Source: Maribacter polysiphoniae
Lineage (GTDB): Bacteria > Bacteroidota > Bacteroidia > Flavobacteriales > Flavobacteriaceae
Reading direction: 5' to 3'
DNA length: 64,000 nucleotides
Assembly (NCBI RefSeq): GCF_003148665.1
Contig: NZ_QGGQ01000012.1
Location: forward strand, 62,001-126,000
Shown here: positions 9,990 through 18,647 of the stretch, piece by piece
Position numbering within the stretch: position 1 is the stretch's first letter
Layout of the letters: every line of letters begins with the position of its first letter
Notes under the pieces: model-generated
The model's database searches: none
What the model saw: only the letters and a program-made list of their open reading frames with translations
Told to the model about the DNA's origin: nothing
Translations under genes and position numbers: made by a program

Positions 9990-10036
9990 AAATATTTTGT
10001 AATACTACAATACATCCTTACCTCGCTTGACAGCAA
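9973..10036 (-). promoter_or_regulatory. his antiterminator pairing
   Basis: On the transcript, TTGCT (10036-10032), a two-base bulge (GT), and CAAGCG (10029-10024) are complementary to CGTTTG (9983-9978) and AGCAA (9977-9973): 11 pairs including one G-U. This pairing consumes the 5' arm and loop of the terminator, so the two structures exclude each other. The upstream strand lies within the last codons of the leader peptide and begins about nine bases beyond the last His codon, so a ribosome stalled at His codons could leave most of it free, while a ribosome reaching the stop codon covers it. A small TTGTA/TACAA hairpin (9997-10010) lies in the intervening loop. Confidence 0.75.
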
Positions 10037-10071
10037 GTATAAAAATGATGATGTGTATTTTGATTCTTCAT
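10018..10071 (-). CDS. hisL: his operon leader peptide, 17 aa with His-His-His
   Basis: A short reading frame, MKNQNTHHHFYTCCQAR, with three successive CAT codons, located 104 bp upstream of hisG and immediately upstream of the attenuator hairpin. Position, His run and the overlap of its 3' end with the antiterminator strand are those of a classical amino-acid leader peptide: shortage of charged tRNA-His stalls the ribosome and favours readthrough. The Tyr, Thr and Cys-Cys codons after the His run are a further feature of unknown meaning. Confidence 0.85.
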   Translation of the reverse strand: MKNQNTHHHFYTCCQAR

Positions 10072-10163
10072 TACGAATGTAAAATTATAATTTATTTTCA
10101 ATTCACAAAACATTTGTTCAAAATTGCACAATTCTTTCTTTGAAATGTACATTATCCAACAGT

Positions 10164-10979
10164 TTAGTTATTTCCCAAAATTAAAGGGAGACCTGATTCA
10201 CCTCCTCCGACAACTATGATCTTTGTGTTGGGTGACTTGGAAAGTTCCAAAGTAGCATCGATACCTTTGTCCTTCAAGATCTGGTCATTCAAGGAAGCAC
10301 TAAGGATTCGGTTCGCATCGGCTTTACCTTGTGCCTCAATAGTTACTTTTTGAGCTTCTTTTTGGGCCGTAACCAATCTAAACTCGTACTCCAAGGATTC
10401 TTGCTCTTGCTTTAATTTACGTTCAATAGCTTCCTTGATAGTTGGAGGTAAGGTTACATCACGTACCAATACTTCGTTTAATTGAATGTACTGTCCATCA
10501 ACGATCTTTTCGGTTTCCTCAAAAATTTCCTGCTGAATGGCATCCCGCTTGCTGGAATATAGTTGCTCAGGGGTATAACGGCCTACGACACTCCTTGCTG
10601 CTGAACGTATGGTTGGCAATAAAACCCGTTGAATATATTCAGAGCCTTTTTCTTGGTGTAATTTCCCCAAGAATTCGACTTTTGGTTGGAACCAAATGGA
10701 TGATTCCAATTTAATCTCCAATCCATTGGATGACAATACTTGCATTTTTTCAAGAACTTCTTGCTGTCTCACCTCATATACAAATACTTTGTTCCATGGG
10801 GCAACAATATGAAAACCTTCTCCCAATGGTGGTTCATCGGTGACGACACCCCCACCAAAAGTTTTGTAAAGGACCCCTGCCTCACCCGAGTCAATTGTAA
10901 TTGCAGATTTTGATATCAATATCACCAAGACTATTAGTATAAATACTGCTGGTAATGCTATTTTAGGTAATTTATCCAT
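10164..10979 (-). CDS. SPFH/Band 7 (prohibitin-like) membrane protein
   Basis: A 271-residue protein with one N-terminal transmembrane segment (about 7-24) followed by a Band 7/prohibitin domain (about 28-200) and a Glu/Gln/Ala-rich coiled coil (about 200-240, ERKLKQEQES to EAQGKADANR). Topology suggests a membrane-anchored oligomer. Family members scaffold membrane microdomains or regulate membrane proteases such as FtsH; which applies here is not shown. It follows the VWA membrane gene by 10 bp and is probably co-transcribed with it. Confidence 0.85.
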   Translation of the reverse strand: MDKLPKIALPAVFILIVLVILISKSAITIDSGEAGVLYKTFGGGVVTDEPPLGEGFHIVAPWNKVFVYEVRQQEVLEKMQVLSSNGLEIKLESSIWFQPKVEFLGKLHQEKGSEYIQRVLLPTIRSAARSVVGRYTPEQLYSSKRDAIQQEIFEETEKIVDGQYIQLNEVLVRDVTLPPTIKEAIERKLKQEQESLEYEFRLVTAQKEAQKVTIEAQGKADANRILSASLNDQILKDKGIDATLELSKSPNTKIIVVGGGESGLPLILGNN

Positions 10980-10989
10980 ATAATTGATT

Positions 10990-13023
10990 TTAATTTAATC
11001 CGTTGTATTTTCTTATAAACCATTCTACAGACAATGCTGCGATTATTAATCCTAAAAGAAATCGGAAATCAACCAAAGGTACGACATTTTCATCGCTTTT
11101 CTGTATAGGTTTGAATTGGTCATTGGCCAATAAGTCATCTATAAGAATATGGGTATCCTTTGGGAAATACAACTTGCCCCCAGTACCGTTTGCAAGCCTT
11201 TCCATTTTCTTGTAATTACTCGATGTGAACTGCTTTTCCACATCAAAATCCAAGATATTGAAACTTCCTGATTTAGTCAAATTTTCATCTTCAACTTTTA
11301 CGGAAAACGCATATTCCCCTGATGGCATATTACTTAAATCAGTCTCGTAATACCCTCCTTTCAATAACATGGGGAAATCCTGCACTGTATTCGCCCCTTT
11401 CTTTCTTAGTTGCAGGGTGATCTGGGCATTGGGATCGAAAGTAAATGATTCATCAAAATAGTTGACGGTTATCTTGGCATCATTACCATGGTCATAAAAG
11501 GATTCGTAATCCAGGACCAATCGGTCTTTGGGTTCATTGACCGAGAGGTATAGGATTATTTTGCCGATCAACTCATCAAATTGATTGAAGTTTTGCTGCT
11601 CCTTATAATTTTGAACCCGCCATTTCCAAAGGTTTTCACCAAAAAGGACAGCCTCCCTCCTTTTGTCATCATCCAAGACGATCAATAAGGGTTCCCCTAT
11701 ATCACTTCCCTTGATTTTTTGGGACAATAATCCATAACTGTTTTTAATAATCATGGTTTCACCCAAGTTGGTTTCCAACGGGGGATAATTATAAAAATCG
11801 ATATCGGGAATATTGAATTTATTGAAGCCTTTGTTGACTAACGGACTCACTTCCTCAGCTTGGTCGTAACTGTTTTTTGAAAAGGAATTCTGTGTTTTAT
11901 TGAGAAAATCCCAATTTGTTTTTGGACCGGTGATCGTGAAAGTAGCTATGTTGGATTTCGCAATAAAATCGTATGTCTTACTAAACGATGGTGTCGGTTG
12001 ATATAGGATGATCAAATCCACATCCTCCAATTTCCCCAAATCATCTATGGGTTTTAGTAGCTCTACCGAGCGCTGTTCATTGCTTTCAATGGACTTTTTC
12101 AAAGCACCAATGTCTGGATGCAACAGTTCGGAGATAATGGCGATGTTGGTTTTCTCATCAATCACCTCTATCGCAATGTTCTTGATGTTATTGGTAATGT
12201 TCTTTTCGTTTTCCAAAGGGTCAAGACTTATCTTCAATGTCTTAAGACCCACGGTAGCGGCATTTAAAAGTACGTTTATGGATGCCGAATTGTTGTTCTT
12301 TGATAATTCCAACTTTTGGGAGTGTACCGTTTTACCATTCATCGTTATTTTGAACCTGGAAACAATATGATCCTCCCCGTCATACGATACGAAAACCTCA
12401 AGAGGGAACTTGTTCTTAAGAAATGCATATTTGTTGCTATTGACTTGAACGATCTTCAAATCATCGTACCTCGTGGTATCCCCTACAACCAAGGGAAATA
12501 TTGTGGACTTTTGCTGATTGCCGTAGTATTCATAATCATCCCCCAAGGTATTGTTGCCATCACTTAAGAGTACAATGGCACTCCGGGAATGATCGAAAAT
12601 GGTATTTAAGGTTTTGATTCCTTTCGCTATATCCGTAGCGTTTTCATTGAAAGTCAGACTATCCAGAACCCTCAATTCCCTACCGAATCCATATTGTTGG
12701 ATATTGAACTTATCCTTTAAATTATCTGATGCATTAAGCTCCGTGAGGATTGCATTTACCTGATTCTGGCCTATGCTATTCTTGATTGAGGATGAATTAT
12801 CGACCAGTACGATTAAATTGGATTTCTCCAGGTAGAACTTTTTTTTAATGAACTTTGGGTTTATCAATAACAAAAAAGTACTAAATACAGCCAAATAACG
12901 CAAAAAGGAAAGCAGTAACCGTTGCTTTCCTTTTATTTTTGATCTGTAGTAATATTGAAAAATAACAACCAACAGGGCAGCTATTGCAGCTAATATAATC
13001 GCAAGTACTGTTGTTGTTTGCAT
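10990..13023 (-). CDS. Large VWA-like membrane protein of unknown function
   Basis: A 677-residue protein with two N-terminal transmembrane segments (about 5-24 and 40-57), then a von Willebrand A-like domain (about 68-200) whose metal site is DNSSS in IVLVDNSSSIK. The central and C-terminal parts are beta-rich, and a final hydrophobic segment (about 655-670, FLLGLIIAALSVEWFI) anchors the C-terminus. The layout of two helices, VWA, large soluble region and a terminal helix recalls Bacteroidota membrane proteins of BatA type or the glutamine-amidotransferase-like family. No enzymatic motif visible. Operon with the SPFH gene. Confidence 0.75.
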   Translation of the reverse strand: MQTTTVLAIILAAIAALLVVIFQYYYRSKIKGKQRLLLSFLRYLAVFSTFLLLINPKFIKKKFYLEKSNLIVLVDNSSSIKNSIGQNQVNAILTELNASDNLKDKFNIQQYGFGRELRVLDSLTFNENATDIAKGIKTLNTIFDHSRSAIVLLSDGNNTLGDDYEYYGNQQKSTIFPLVVGDTTRYDDLKIVQVNSNKYAFLKNKFPLEVFVSYDGEDHIVSRFKITMNGKTVHSQKLELSKNNNSASINVLLNAATVGLKTLKISLDPLENEKNITNNIKNIAIEVIDEKTNIAIISELLHPDIGALKKSIESNEQRSVELLKPIDDLGKLEDVDLIILYQPTPSFSKTYDFIAKSNIATFTITGPKTNWDFLNKTQNSFSKNSYDQAEEVSPLVNKGFNKFNIPDIDFYNYPPLETNLGETMIIKNSYGLLSQKIKGSDIGEPLLIVLDDDKRREAVLFGENLWKWRVQNYKEQQNFNQFDELIGKIILYLSVNEPKDRLVLDYESFYDHGNDAKITVNYFDESFTFDPNAQITLQLRKKGANTVQDFPMLLKGGYYETDLSNMPSGEYAFSVKVEDENLTKSGSFNILDFDVEKQFTSSNYKKMERLANGTGGKLYFPKDTHILIDDLLANDQFKPIQKSDENVVPLVDFRFLLGLIIAALSVEWFIRKYNGLN

Positions 13024-13089
13024 TTCTTTCTAAACTAGAAGCCATTTGGACCAATTGGACTATGGTCGATACGTAGTTCGTTACCTGTG

Positions 13090-13836
13090 TTAGGTTAACA
13101 TTCCCCCATTGACATGCAAAACCTCTCCAGTAATGTAGGAGGATAAGTCAGAGGCAAGGAAAAGACAAGCATTTGCAATATCTTCCGGAGTCCCTCCCCG
13201 TTTCAAAGGAATCTCATCACGCCATGATTGAACCACTTTTTCGTCAAGCTTATCGGTCATTTCCGTTTCGATGAATCCAGGGGCTATTGCGTTGCAACGA
13301 ATATTTCTGGAACCCAGTTCCAAAGCCACTGATTTTGTGAAGCCGATCATACCGGCTTTGGAGGCGGCATAATTTGATTGTCCGGCATTTCCCTTAACAC
13401 CAACGACACTACTCATATTAATGATAGAACCTTTTCTTTGTTTGAGGAAGGTACGTTGTACGGCCTTTGTCATGTTAAAGACCGATTTTAAGTTGGTTTC
13501 GATCACTTGGTCAAAATCGTCCTCGCCCATTCGCATGAGAAGATTGTCTTTGGTGATGCCTGCATTATTGATTAGGATATCAATACCACCAAAATCCTCC
13601 AATACCTGCGAAACAAGTTCTTCCGCAGCTTTAAAACTAGCGGCATTACTCTTGTACGACTTGGCTTTCACTCCTTTGGCCATCAATTCTTTCTCCAATT
13701 CCAAGGCTGGACCTTCACTTGAACTATAGGTAAAGGCCAAATTGGCCCCATGATCAGCAAATACCAGGGCAATGCCTTTGCCTATTCCCCTACTGGCTCC
13801 CGTGATTATTACGTTTTTTCCTTCTAACAGTTTCAT
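13090..13836 (-). CDS. fabG: 3-oxoacyl-[acyl-carrier-protein] reductase
   Basis: NADPH-dependent reduction of beta-ketoacyl-ACP in type II fatty acid synthesis. The 248-residue short-chain dehydrogenase has TGASRGIG (12-19), NNAGIT, a Ser-Tyr-Lys centre in SNYAASKAG, and the FabG-like ending YITGEVLHVNGGMLT. Preceded by its own -7 element and separated from sucD by a terminator, so it starts a new unit. Confidence 0.93.
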   Translation of the reverse strand: MKLLEGKNVIITGASRGIGKGIALVFADHGANLAFTYSSSEGPALELEKELMAKGVKAKSYKSNAASFKAAEELVSQVLEDFGGIDILINNAGITKDNLLMRMGEDDFDQVIETNLKSVFNMTKAVQRTFLKQRKGSIINMSSVVGVKGNAGQSNYAASKAGMIGFTKSVALELGSRNIRCNAIAPGFIETEMTDKLDEKVVQSWRDEIPLKRGGTPEDIANACLFLASDLSSYITGEVLHVNGGMLT

Positions 13837-13863
13837 TTATTGATTCTTTATGCTGTTGGTTAT

Positions 13864-13871
13864 CAAATATA
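13864..13871 (-). promoter_or_regulatory. -7 promoter element of fabG (TATATTTG)
   Basis: Exact match to the Bacteroidota -7 consensus TAnnTTTG on the minus strand, 27 bp before the fabG ATG and just after the sucD terminator. No good -33 TTG is seen at standard spacing. Confidence 0.5.
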
Positions 13872-13892
13872 GGATATGTTTATCCAAAGTTG

Positions 13893-13938
13893 AAAAAAAT
13901 CCCGATAATGCTGAGTAATCATCAGAACGATCGGGATT
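13893..13938 (-). terminator. Intrinsic terminator after sucD
   Basis: Minus-strand hairpin with stem AATCCCGAT (13938-13930) paired to ATCGGGATT (13906-13898), followed by T7. It lies 36 bp beyond the sucD stop and separates the lpx-efp-sucD unit from fabG. Confidence 0.8.
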
Positions 13939-13974
13939 ATAATTTTTTTTATAAGAAATTTTGACAGAGGTAGT

Positions 13975-14847
13975 CTATCCCATCACCTCTTTTACTTTAA
14001 TGCCTATTTCCGCAGGGGAATCGACAACATTGATGCCACATTCCCTCATAATGGCCTTTTTGGCTTGGGCAGTATCATCACTTCCTCCTACGATAGCACC
14101 TGCATGTCCCATGGTCCTACCTGCAGGGGCTGTTTCCCCAGCGATGAAACCTACGATGGGTTTTTTACTTCCACTTTCCTTATACCACTTTGCGGCATCG
14201 GCCTCTAATTGTCCTCCAATCTCACCGATCATTACAACACATTCGGTTTCCGGGTCATTGATCAATAACTCAACGGCTTCCTTGGTTGTTGTTCCGATGA
14301 TTGGATCTCCTCCAATACCTATGGCGGTAGTGATTCCCAATCCTTGGCGAACAACCTGATCGGCTGCTTCATACGTTAGTGTACCTGATTTGGATACAAT
14401 ACCAACATTGCCTTTCTTGAAAACAAAACCAGGCATAATCCCAACCTTGGCTTCTCCTGGCGTGATAACCCCAGGACAGTTGGGTCCAACCAATCGGCAA
14501 TCCTTATCCTTTATGTAATCGGCGGCTTTCACCATATCGGCAACGGGAATACCCTCCGTAATCGTGATGATTACCTTGATACCCGCGCTGGCCGCTTCCA
14601 TAATGGCATCTGCGGCAAAGGCAGGCGGTACAAAAATAATGGTCGTATCAGCCCCTACTTTTTCAACAGCCTCCTCAACCGTATTGAATACAGGTCTTCC
14701 TAAATGTTCTTGCCCTCCTTTTCCCGGAGTAACACCACCAACTACATTGGTACCATAAGCTATCATTTGCTCTGCGTGGAAAGTTCCTTCGCTACCGGTA
14801 AATCCTTGAACAATTATTTTGGAATTTTTGTTGACTAGAACGCTCAT
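13975..14847 (-). CDS. sucD: Succinyl-CoA synthetase, alpha subunit
   Basis: Substrate-level phosphorylation step of the TCA cycle, with the beta subunit SucC encoded elsewhere. The 290 residues show the CoA-binding [11 protein letters not shown] motif (14-24), VGPNCPGVI, and the phosphorylated His in [10 protein letters not shown] near residue 247. Full length. Its own -7 element lies upstream and a strong terminator follows. Confidence 0.96.
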   Translation of the reverse strand: MSVLVNKNSKIIVQGFTGSEGTFHAEQMIAYGTNVVGGVTPGKGGQEHLGRPVFNTVEEAVEKVGADTTIIFVPPAFAADAIMEAASAGIKVIITITEGIPVADMVKAADYIKDKDCRLVGPNCPGVITPGEAKVGIMPGFVFKKGNVGIVSKSGTLTYEAADQVVRQGLGITTAIGIGGDPIIGTTTKEAVELLINDPETECVVMIGEIGGQLEADAAKWYKESGSKKPIVGFIAGETAPAGRTMGHAGAIVGGSDDTAQAKKAIMRECGINVVDSPAEIGIKVKEVMG

Positions 14848-14871
14848 AAAGGTTTTATTTTATTTTATTCA

Positions 14872-14879
14872 CAAAAATA
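14872..14879 (-). promoter_or_regulatory. -7 promoter element of sucD (TATTTTTG)
   Basis: Exact TAnnTTTG match on the minus strand, 24 bp before the sucD ATG in the 67-bp gap after the upstream acyltransferase gene. Confidence 0.45.
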
Positions 14880-14914
14880 TGCCATAGCTTATTATTTGAA
14901 AAGCCATAACGGGG

Positions 14915-15847
14915 TTATTCTTTTAATTTTTCTATAATTTCGGGAATTTTTTTCACGTAAGCTAATTGCTTTAATTTCTCCCTGGATTCTTCAATGGGGG
15001 TGCCAAAATAACTTTTACCCCCCGGAACGGATTTTGTTACTCCCGTTTGTCCCATGATTACGGCTTTGGAGCCAATCGTTATGCCACTATTGGTGCCAAC
15101 TTGACCCCATATGGTGACTTCATCCTCAATAATCACACAACCTGCTATTCCTGTTTGTGATGCTATTAGGCACAGTTCGCCAATAACGGTATCATGGCCA
15201 ACGTGCACTTGATTGTCCAATTTGGTGCCTCGTTTTATCGTGGTATCCCCGGTTACCCCTTTGTCAATAGTACAAAGGGCCCCTAATTCAACATAATCCT
15301 CAAGGACAACGCGCCCACAGGAAATCAGTTTGTCGAATCCTTCAGGCCTTTTTTTGTAATAGAAGGCATCGGCACCCAATACGGTACCTGCATGAATGGT
15401 AACACCATTCCCTATTACACAATTATCATAAATACTGACATTGGAATGTATAAGGCAATCTTTCCCAATGGTCACATTATTTCCGATAAACACATTGGGT
15501 TGGATAATTGTACCCTCCCCAACTTTAGCCGAACTGGATATCGATAAAGTACTTTGTTGGAAAGGCCGAAAGAATTTAGACAGTTTGTTGAAATCCCTAA
15601 ATGGATCGTCAGATATCAACAATGCTTTTCCTTCGGGGCATGCTACATCTTTGTTGATCAAAACAACCGAAGCTTTTGATTTTAAGGCCTTATCGTAATA
15701 CTTTGGATGATCTACAAAGACTATTTCCCCATTTTGCACTACATGGATCTCGTTCATTCCCAAAACCTTAAAATCCGGGGAACCTACATAGGAACAATCT
15801 ATTATGGTCGCAAGTTGTTCAAGGGTGTGTGGGCTAGGAAATCTCAT
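14915..15847 (-). CDS. LpxD-like left-handed beta-helix acyltransferase (second copy)
   Basis: A 310-residue protein with the LpxD layout: N-terminal uridine-binding-like domain (about 1-95), hexapeptide-repeat beta-helix (about 100-270), helical C-terminus. The probable catalytic His is kept in VHVGHDTVIG. It is clearly related to the lpxD at 18628 but shorter and diverged, for instance lacking the extended charged C-terminus. Role: either N-acylation of a different lipid A intermediate or another sugar nucleotide. 35 bp downstream of efp. Confidence 0.82.
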   Translation of the reverse strand: MRFPSPHTLEQLATIIDCSYVGSPDFKVLGMNEIHVVQNGEIVFVDHPKYYDKALKSKASVVLINKDVACPEGKALLISDDPFRDFNKLSKFFRPFQQSTLSISSSAKVGEGTIIQPNVFIGNNVTIGKDCLIHSNVSIYDNCVIGNGVTIHAGTVLGADAFYYKKRPEGFDKLISCGRVVLEDYVELGALCTIDKGVTGDTTIKRGTKLDNQVHVGHDTVIGELCLIASQTGIAGCVIIEDEVTIWGQVGTNSGITIGSKAVIMGQTGVTKSVPGGKSYFGTPIEESREKLKQLAYVKKIPEIIEKLKE

Positions 15848-15882
15848 GGCATAAAGTGATTTGCAATATTCTGGTTAGGTAA

Positions 15883-16449
15883 TTATTCCTTTACCCTTTC
15901 CATATAATTACCCTTTTCGGTATCGATCTTGATTTTATCCCCTTCATTGATGAAAAGAGGAACATTGACCCTGGCACCGGTTTCCACGGTTGCCGGTTTA
16001 GTGGCATTTGTAGCGGTATTCCCTTTAACACCAGGCTCTGCGTGGGTTACTTCCAGAATAACGCTGGCAGGCATATCCACAGATAAAGGCATACTATCCT
16101 CCGTGTTGAATAAAATGGTCACAACTTCACCTTCTTTTAACAAATCAGGAGCATCCAATGAACTTTTCTGAAGTGATATTTGGTTATAGTCATCGGTATT
16201 CATAAAGTGAAAGGTATCCCCTTCCGCATATAAATATTGATATGATCTTGTTTCAACACGCACGTCATCGATTTTATGACCAGCAGAAAAGGTGTTGTCG
16301 ACCACTTTGCCGCTTGTCACACTCTTAAGTTTTGTTCGTACAAAAGCTGGACCCTTACCCGGTTTTACGTGTAAAAACTCAATAACTTTATAAATGTCGT
16401 GGTTGTATTTAATGCACAATCCTTTTCTAATATCTGATGTTGATGCCAT
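15883..16449 (-). CDS. efp: Elongation factor P
   Basis: Ribosome rescue factor for polyproline stalls. The 188 residues comprise the three beta-barrel domains; domain I carries the tip loop VKPGKGPAF with the Lys (K32) equivalent to the residue modified in many bacteria, and the C-terminal domain has the NVPLFINEGDKIKIDT signature. Set between lpxA and the second lpxD-like gene. Confidence 0.96.
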   Translation of the reverse strand: MASTSDIRKGLCIKYNHDIYKVIEFLHVKPGKGPAFVRTKLKSVTSGKVVDNTFSAGHKIDDVRVETRSYQYLYAEGDTFHFMNTDDYNQISLQKSSLDAPDLLKEGEVVTILFNTEDSMPLSVDMPASVILEVTHAEPGVKGNTATNATKPATVETGARVNVPLFINEGDKIKIDTEKGNYMERVKE

Positions 16450-16457
16450 ATGTAAAT

Positions 16458-17243
16458 TTAATTAGTACTAAAATAACCTTTCATAATACCGCGTTGTGAA
16501 TCCCTGATAAATTGAAGAATTTCGTCCCGTTCGGGAGTAGCCTCCATTTCGGCTTCAATAATCTGGACCGCTTGGGTATTATTGTAATGTTTTTGATACA
16601 GGATACGATATATATTCTGTATTTCATGTATTTTCTCAGAGGTAAATCCCCTTCTTCGAAGTCCGACAGAGTTGATTCCCACATAAGACAAAGGTTCACG
16701 TGCCGCTTTGACATAAGGGGGTACATCTTTACGTACCAAAGACCCTCCTGTCACAAAAGCATGTCCTCCGATGGAAACAAATTGGTGTACGGCCACTAAG
16801 CCGGCCAAAATAACATTATCCCCTATGGTTACATGTCCTGCCAATGTCGAATTGTTGGAGAAAATACAATTATCACCTACTAGACAATCGTGGGCAATAT
16901 GGCAATAGGCCATAATCAAACAGTTTTTTCCTATAACCGTTTTCATTCTATCGGAAGTGCCTTTGTGAATCGTAGCACATTCGCGTATCGTGGTATTGTC
17001 ACCTATGATCACTACGGTTTCTTCCCCTTCATATTTTAAATCCTGGGGAGAAGCGGAGATTACCGCACCAGGGAAAATATTACAATTTTTTCCGATACGG
17101 GCCCCTTCCATTATGGTGACGTTGGAACCGATCCAAGTACCATCCCCAATGATTACATTGTTATGTATAGTGGTAAAAGGTTCAACGACAACATTTTTCG
17201 CAATTTTGGCGCCTGGATGAATATAGGCAAGCGGTTGGTTCAT
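16458..17243 (-). CDS. lpxA: UDP-N-acetylglucosamine acyltransferase
   Basis: First step of lipid A synthesis, transfer of a 3-hydroxyacyl chain from ACP to UDP-GlcNAc. The 261 residues form a hexapeptide beta-helix (about 5-190) with the catalytic His in YCHIAHDCLVGDNC and a C-terminal helical domain (VGLRRRGFTSEKIHEI). Three bases downstream of the lpxC-fabZ stop. Confidence 0.95.
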   Translation of the reverse strand: MNQPLAYIHPGAKIAKNVVVEPFTTIHNNVIIGDGTWIGSNVTIMEGARIGKNCNIFPGAVISASPQDLKYEGEETVVIIGDNTTIRECATIHKGTSDRMKTVIGKNCLIMAYCHIAHDCLVGDNCIFSNNSTLAGHVTIGDNVILAGLVAVHQFVSIGGHAFVTGGSLVRKDVPPYVKAAREPLSYVGINSVGLRRRGFTSEKIHEIQNIYRILYQKHYNNTQAVQIIEAEMEATPERDEILQFIRDSQRGIMKGYFSTN

Positions 17244-17246
17244 ATA

Positions 17247-18647
17247 TTAGTTCTTTTTTACGATTTGGGCCATCATTTCGGCCTCACATACCAATTTATC
17301 ATTGGCATAAGCATACGCTTGCATATGGCATATTCCCCGACGTATGGGTGAAATTAAACTACAGTGGAAAATAAGGGTATCCCCTGGGAGTACTTTCTGT
17401 TTAAATTTGACATTGTCGATTTTCATGAACAATGTAAGGTAGTTTTCAGGGTCGGGAACCGTGCTCAAGACCAGGATTCCCCCCGTCTGGGCCATGGCCT
17501 CTACCTGTAAGACACCCGGCATAACAGGTGCACCTGGAAAATGTCCTACAAAAAACGGTTCGTTCATGGTGACATTCTTCATTCCCACCACGTGCTGGTC
17601 CGAAAGTTCCAATATCCTATCGATCAATAAGAAAGGAGGTCTATGCGGAAGCATGGCCATAATCTGATGGATATCCATCAAAGGCGGCTTGCTCAAATCA
17701 TATTTAGGGATATTGTTGCGCCTTTCCATTTTAATGATCTTGGACAATTTCTTTGCGAATTGGGTATTTACAAAATGACCTGGCTTATTCGCAATTACCT
17801 TTCCCCTAATCCGTATTCCGGCCAAGGCCAAATCCCCAATAACATCGAGTAATTTGTGCCTAGCGGCTTCATTGGGTTGGTGCAATGTCAAGTTATCCAA
17901 AATACCATTGGGTTTTACTGAAAGCTTCTTTTTATTGAAAGCCTTTTCGAGTTTTTCCATGGTTTTTGACGAAATCTCCTTATCTACATAGACAATGGCA
18001 TTGTTAAGGTCGCCGCCTTTAATCAAACCATTTTCGAGAAGGGTTTCCAATTCGTGAAGAAAACTGAAGGTCCGTGCATCGGCTATTTCCTTTTTGAAAT
18101 CGCATAGCTTGTGCAAGGTAGCATTCTGTGTACCCAATACTTTTGTGCCAAAATCAACCATTGCGGTGATTTGATAGGTATCGGATGGTATTATTGTTAT
18201 TTCACTTCCTGTGGCATCATCCTTATACGATATTACATCCTTAACGATGTATTCCTCACGGTCTGCTTCCTGTTCTACAATACCCGCATTCTCCAAGGCC
18301 TCAACGAAGAATTTGGAAGAACCATCCATAATAGGAGGTTCCGGTGAGTCAAGTTCAATGATCACATTATCGATTTCCAATCCGACCAAAGCAGCCAAAA
18401 CATGTTCCGACGTATGGATTTTGACCCCACGTTTTTCTAGGTTGGTGCCTCTTTGGGTATTGACGACATAGTTGGCATCAGCCTCTATAATAGGCTCTCC
18501 TTCCAAGTCAACACGTTTAAATGCATAACCATGGTTTATAGGGGCAGGGGTGAATTTCAAAGTAACATTTTCCCCTGTATGCAAACCTACACCTTTCAGT
18601 GTAGCCTCTTTTGCAATTGTTCTTTGTTTATCCGTTGTTTTGATCAC
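17247..18647 (-). CDS. lpxC-fabZ: Bifunctional UDP-3-O-acyl-GlcNAc deacetylase / 3-hydroxyacyl-ACP dehydratase
   Basis: Fusion typical of Bacteroidota. The LpxC part (about 1-305) has the zinc-binding HTSEHVLAAL and RHKLLDVIGD motifs; the FabZ part (about 315-466) has LPHRPPFLLIDRI and GHFPGAPVMPGVLQVEAMAQ with the catalytic His and Glu. It ties the committed lipid A step to fatty acid elongation. There is no ATG at this end: I choose GTG at 18647 (VIKTTDKQRT); TTG codons at 18653 and 18674 are alternatives. Every choice overlaps the end of lpxD by about 20-47 bp. Confidence 0.93.
   Translation of the reverse strand: MIKTTDKQRTIAKEATLKGVGLHTGENVTLKFTPAPINHGYAFKRVDLEGEPIIEADANYVVNTQRGTNLEKRGVKIHTSEHVLAALVGLEIDNVIIELDSPEPPIMDGSSKFFVEALENAGIVEQEADREEYIVKDVISYKDDATGSEITIIPSDTYQITAMVDFGTKVLGTQNATLHKLCDFKKEIADARTFSFLHELETLLENGLIKGGDLNNAIVYVDKEISSKTMEKLEKAFNKKKLSVKPNGILDNLTLHQPNEAARHKLLDVIGDLALAGIRIRGKVIANKPGHFVNTQFAKKLSKIIKMERRNNIPKYDLSKPPLMDIHQIMAMLPHRPPFLLIDRILELSDQHVVGMKNVTMNEPFFVGHFPGAPVMPGVLQVEAMAQTGGILVLSTVPDPENYLTLFMKIDNVKFKQKVLPGDTLIFHCSLISPIRRGICHMQAYAYANDKLVCEAEMMAQIVKKN

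Noticed and set aside
10072-10163. Promoter of the his operon
   Set aside because: No clean TTG plus TAnnTTTG pair at standard spacing; the best -7 (TACATTCG) sits only a few bases before the leader ATG, so I did not annotate it.
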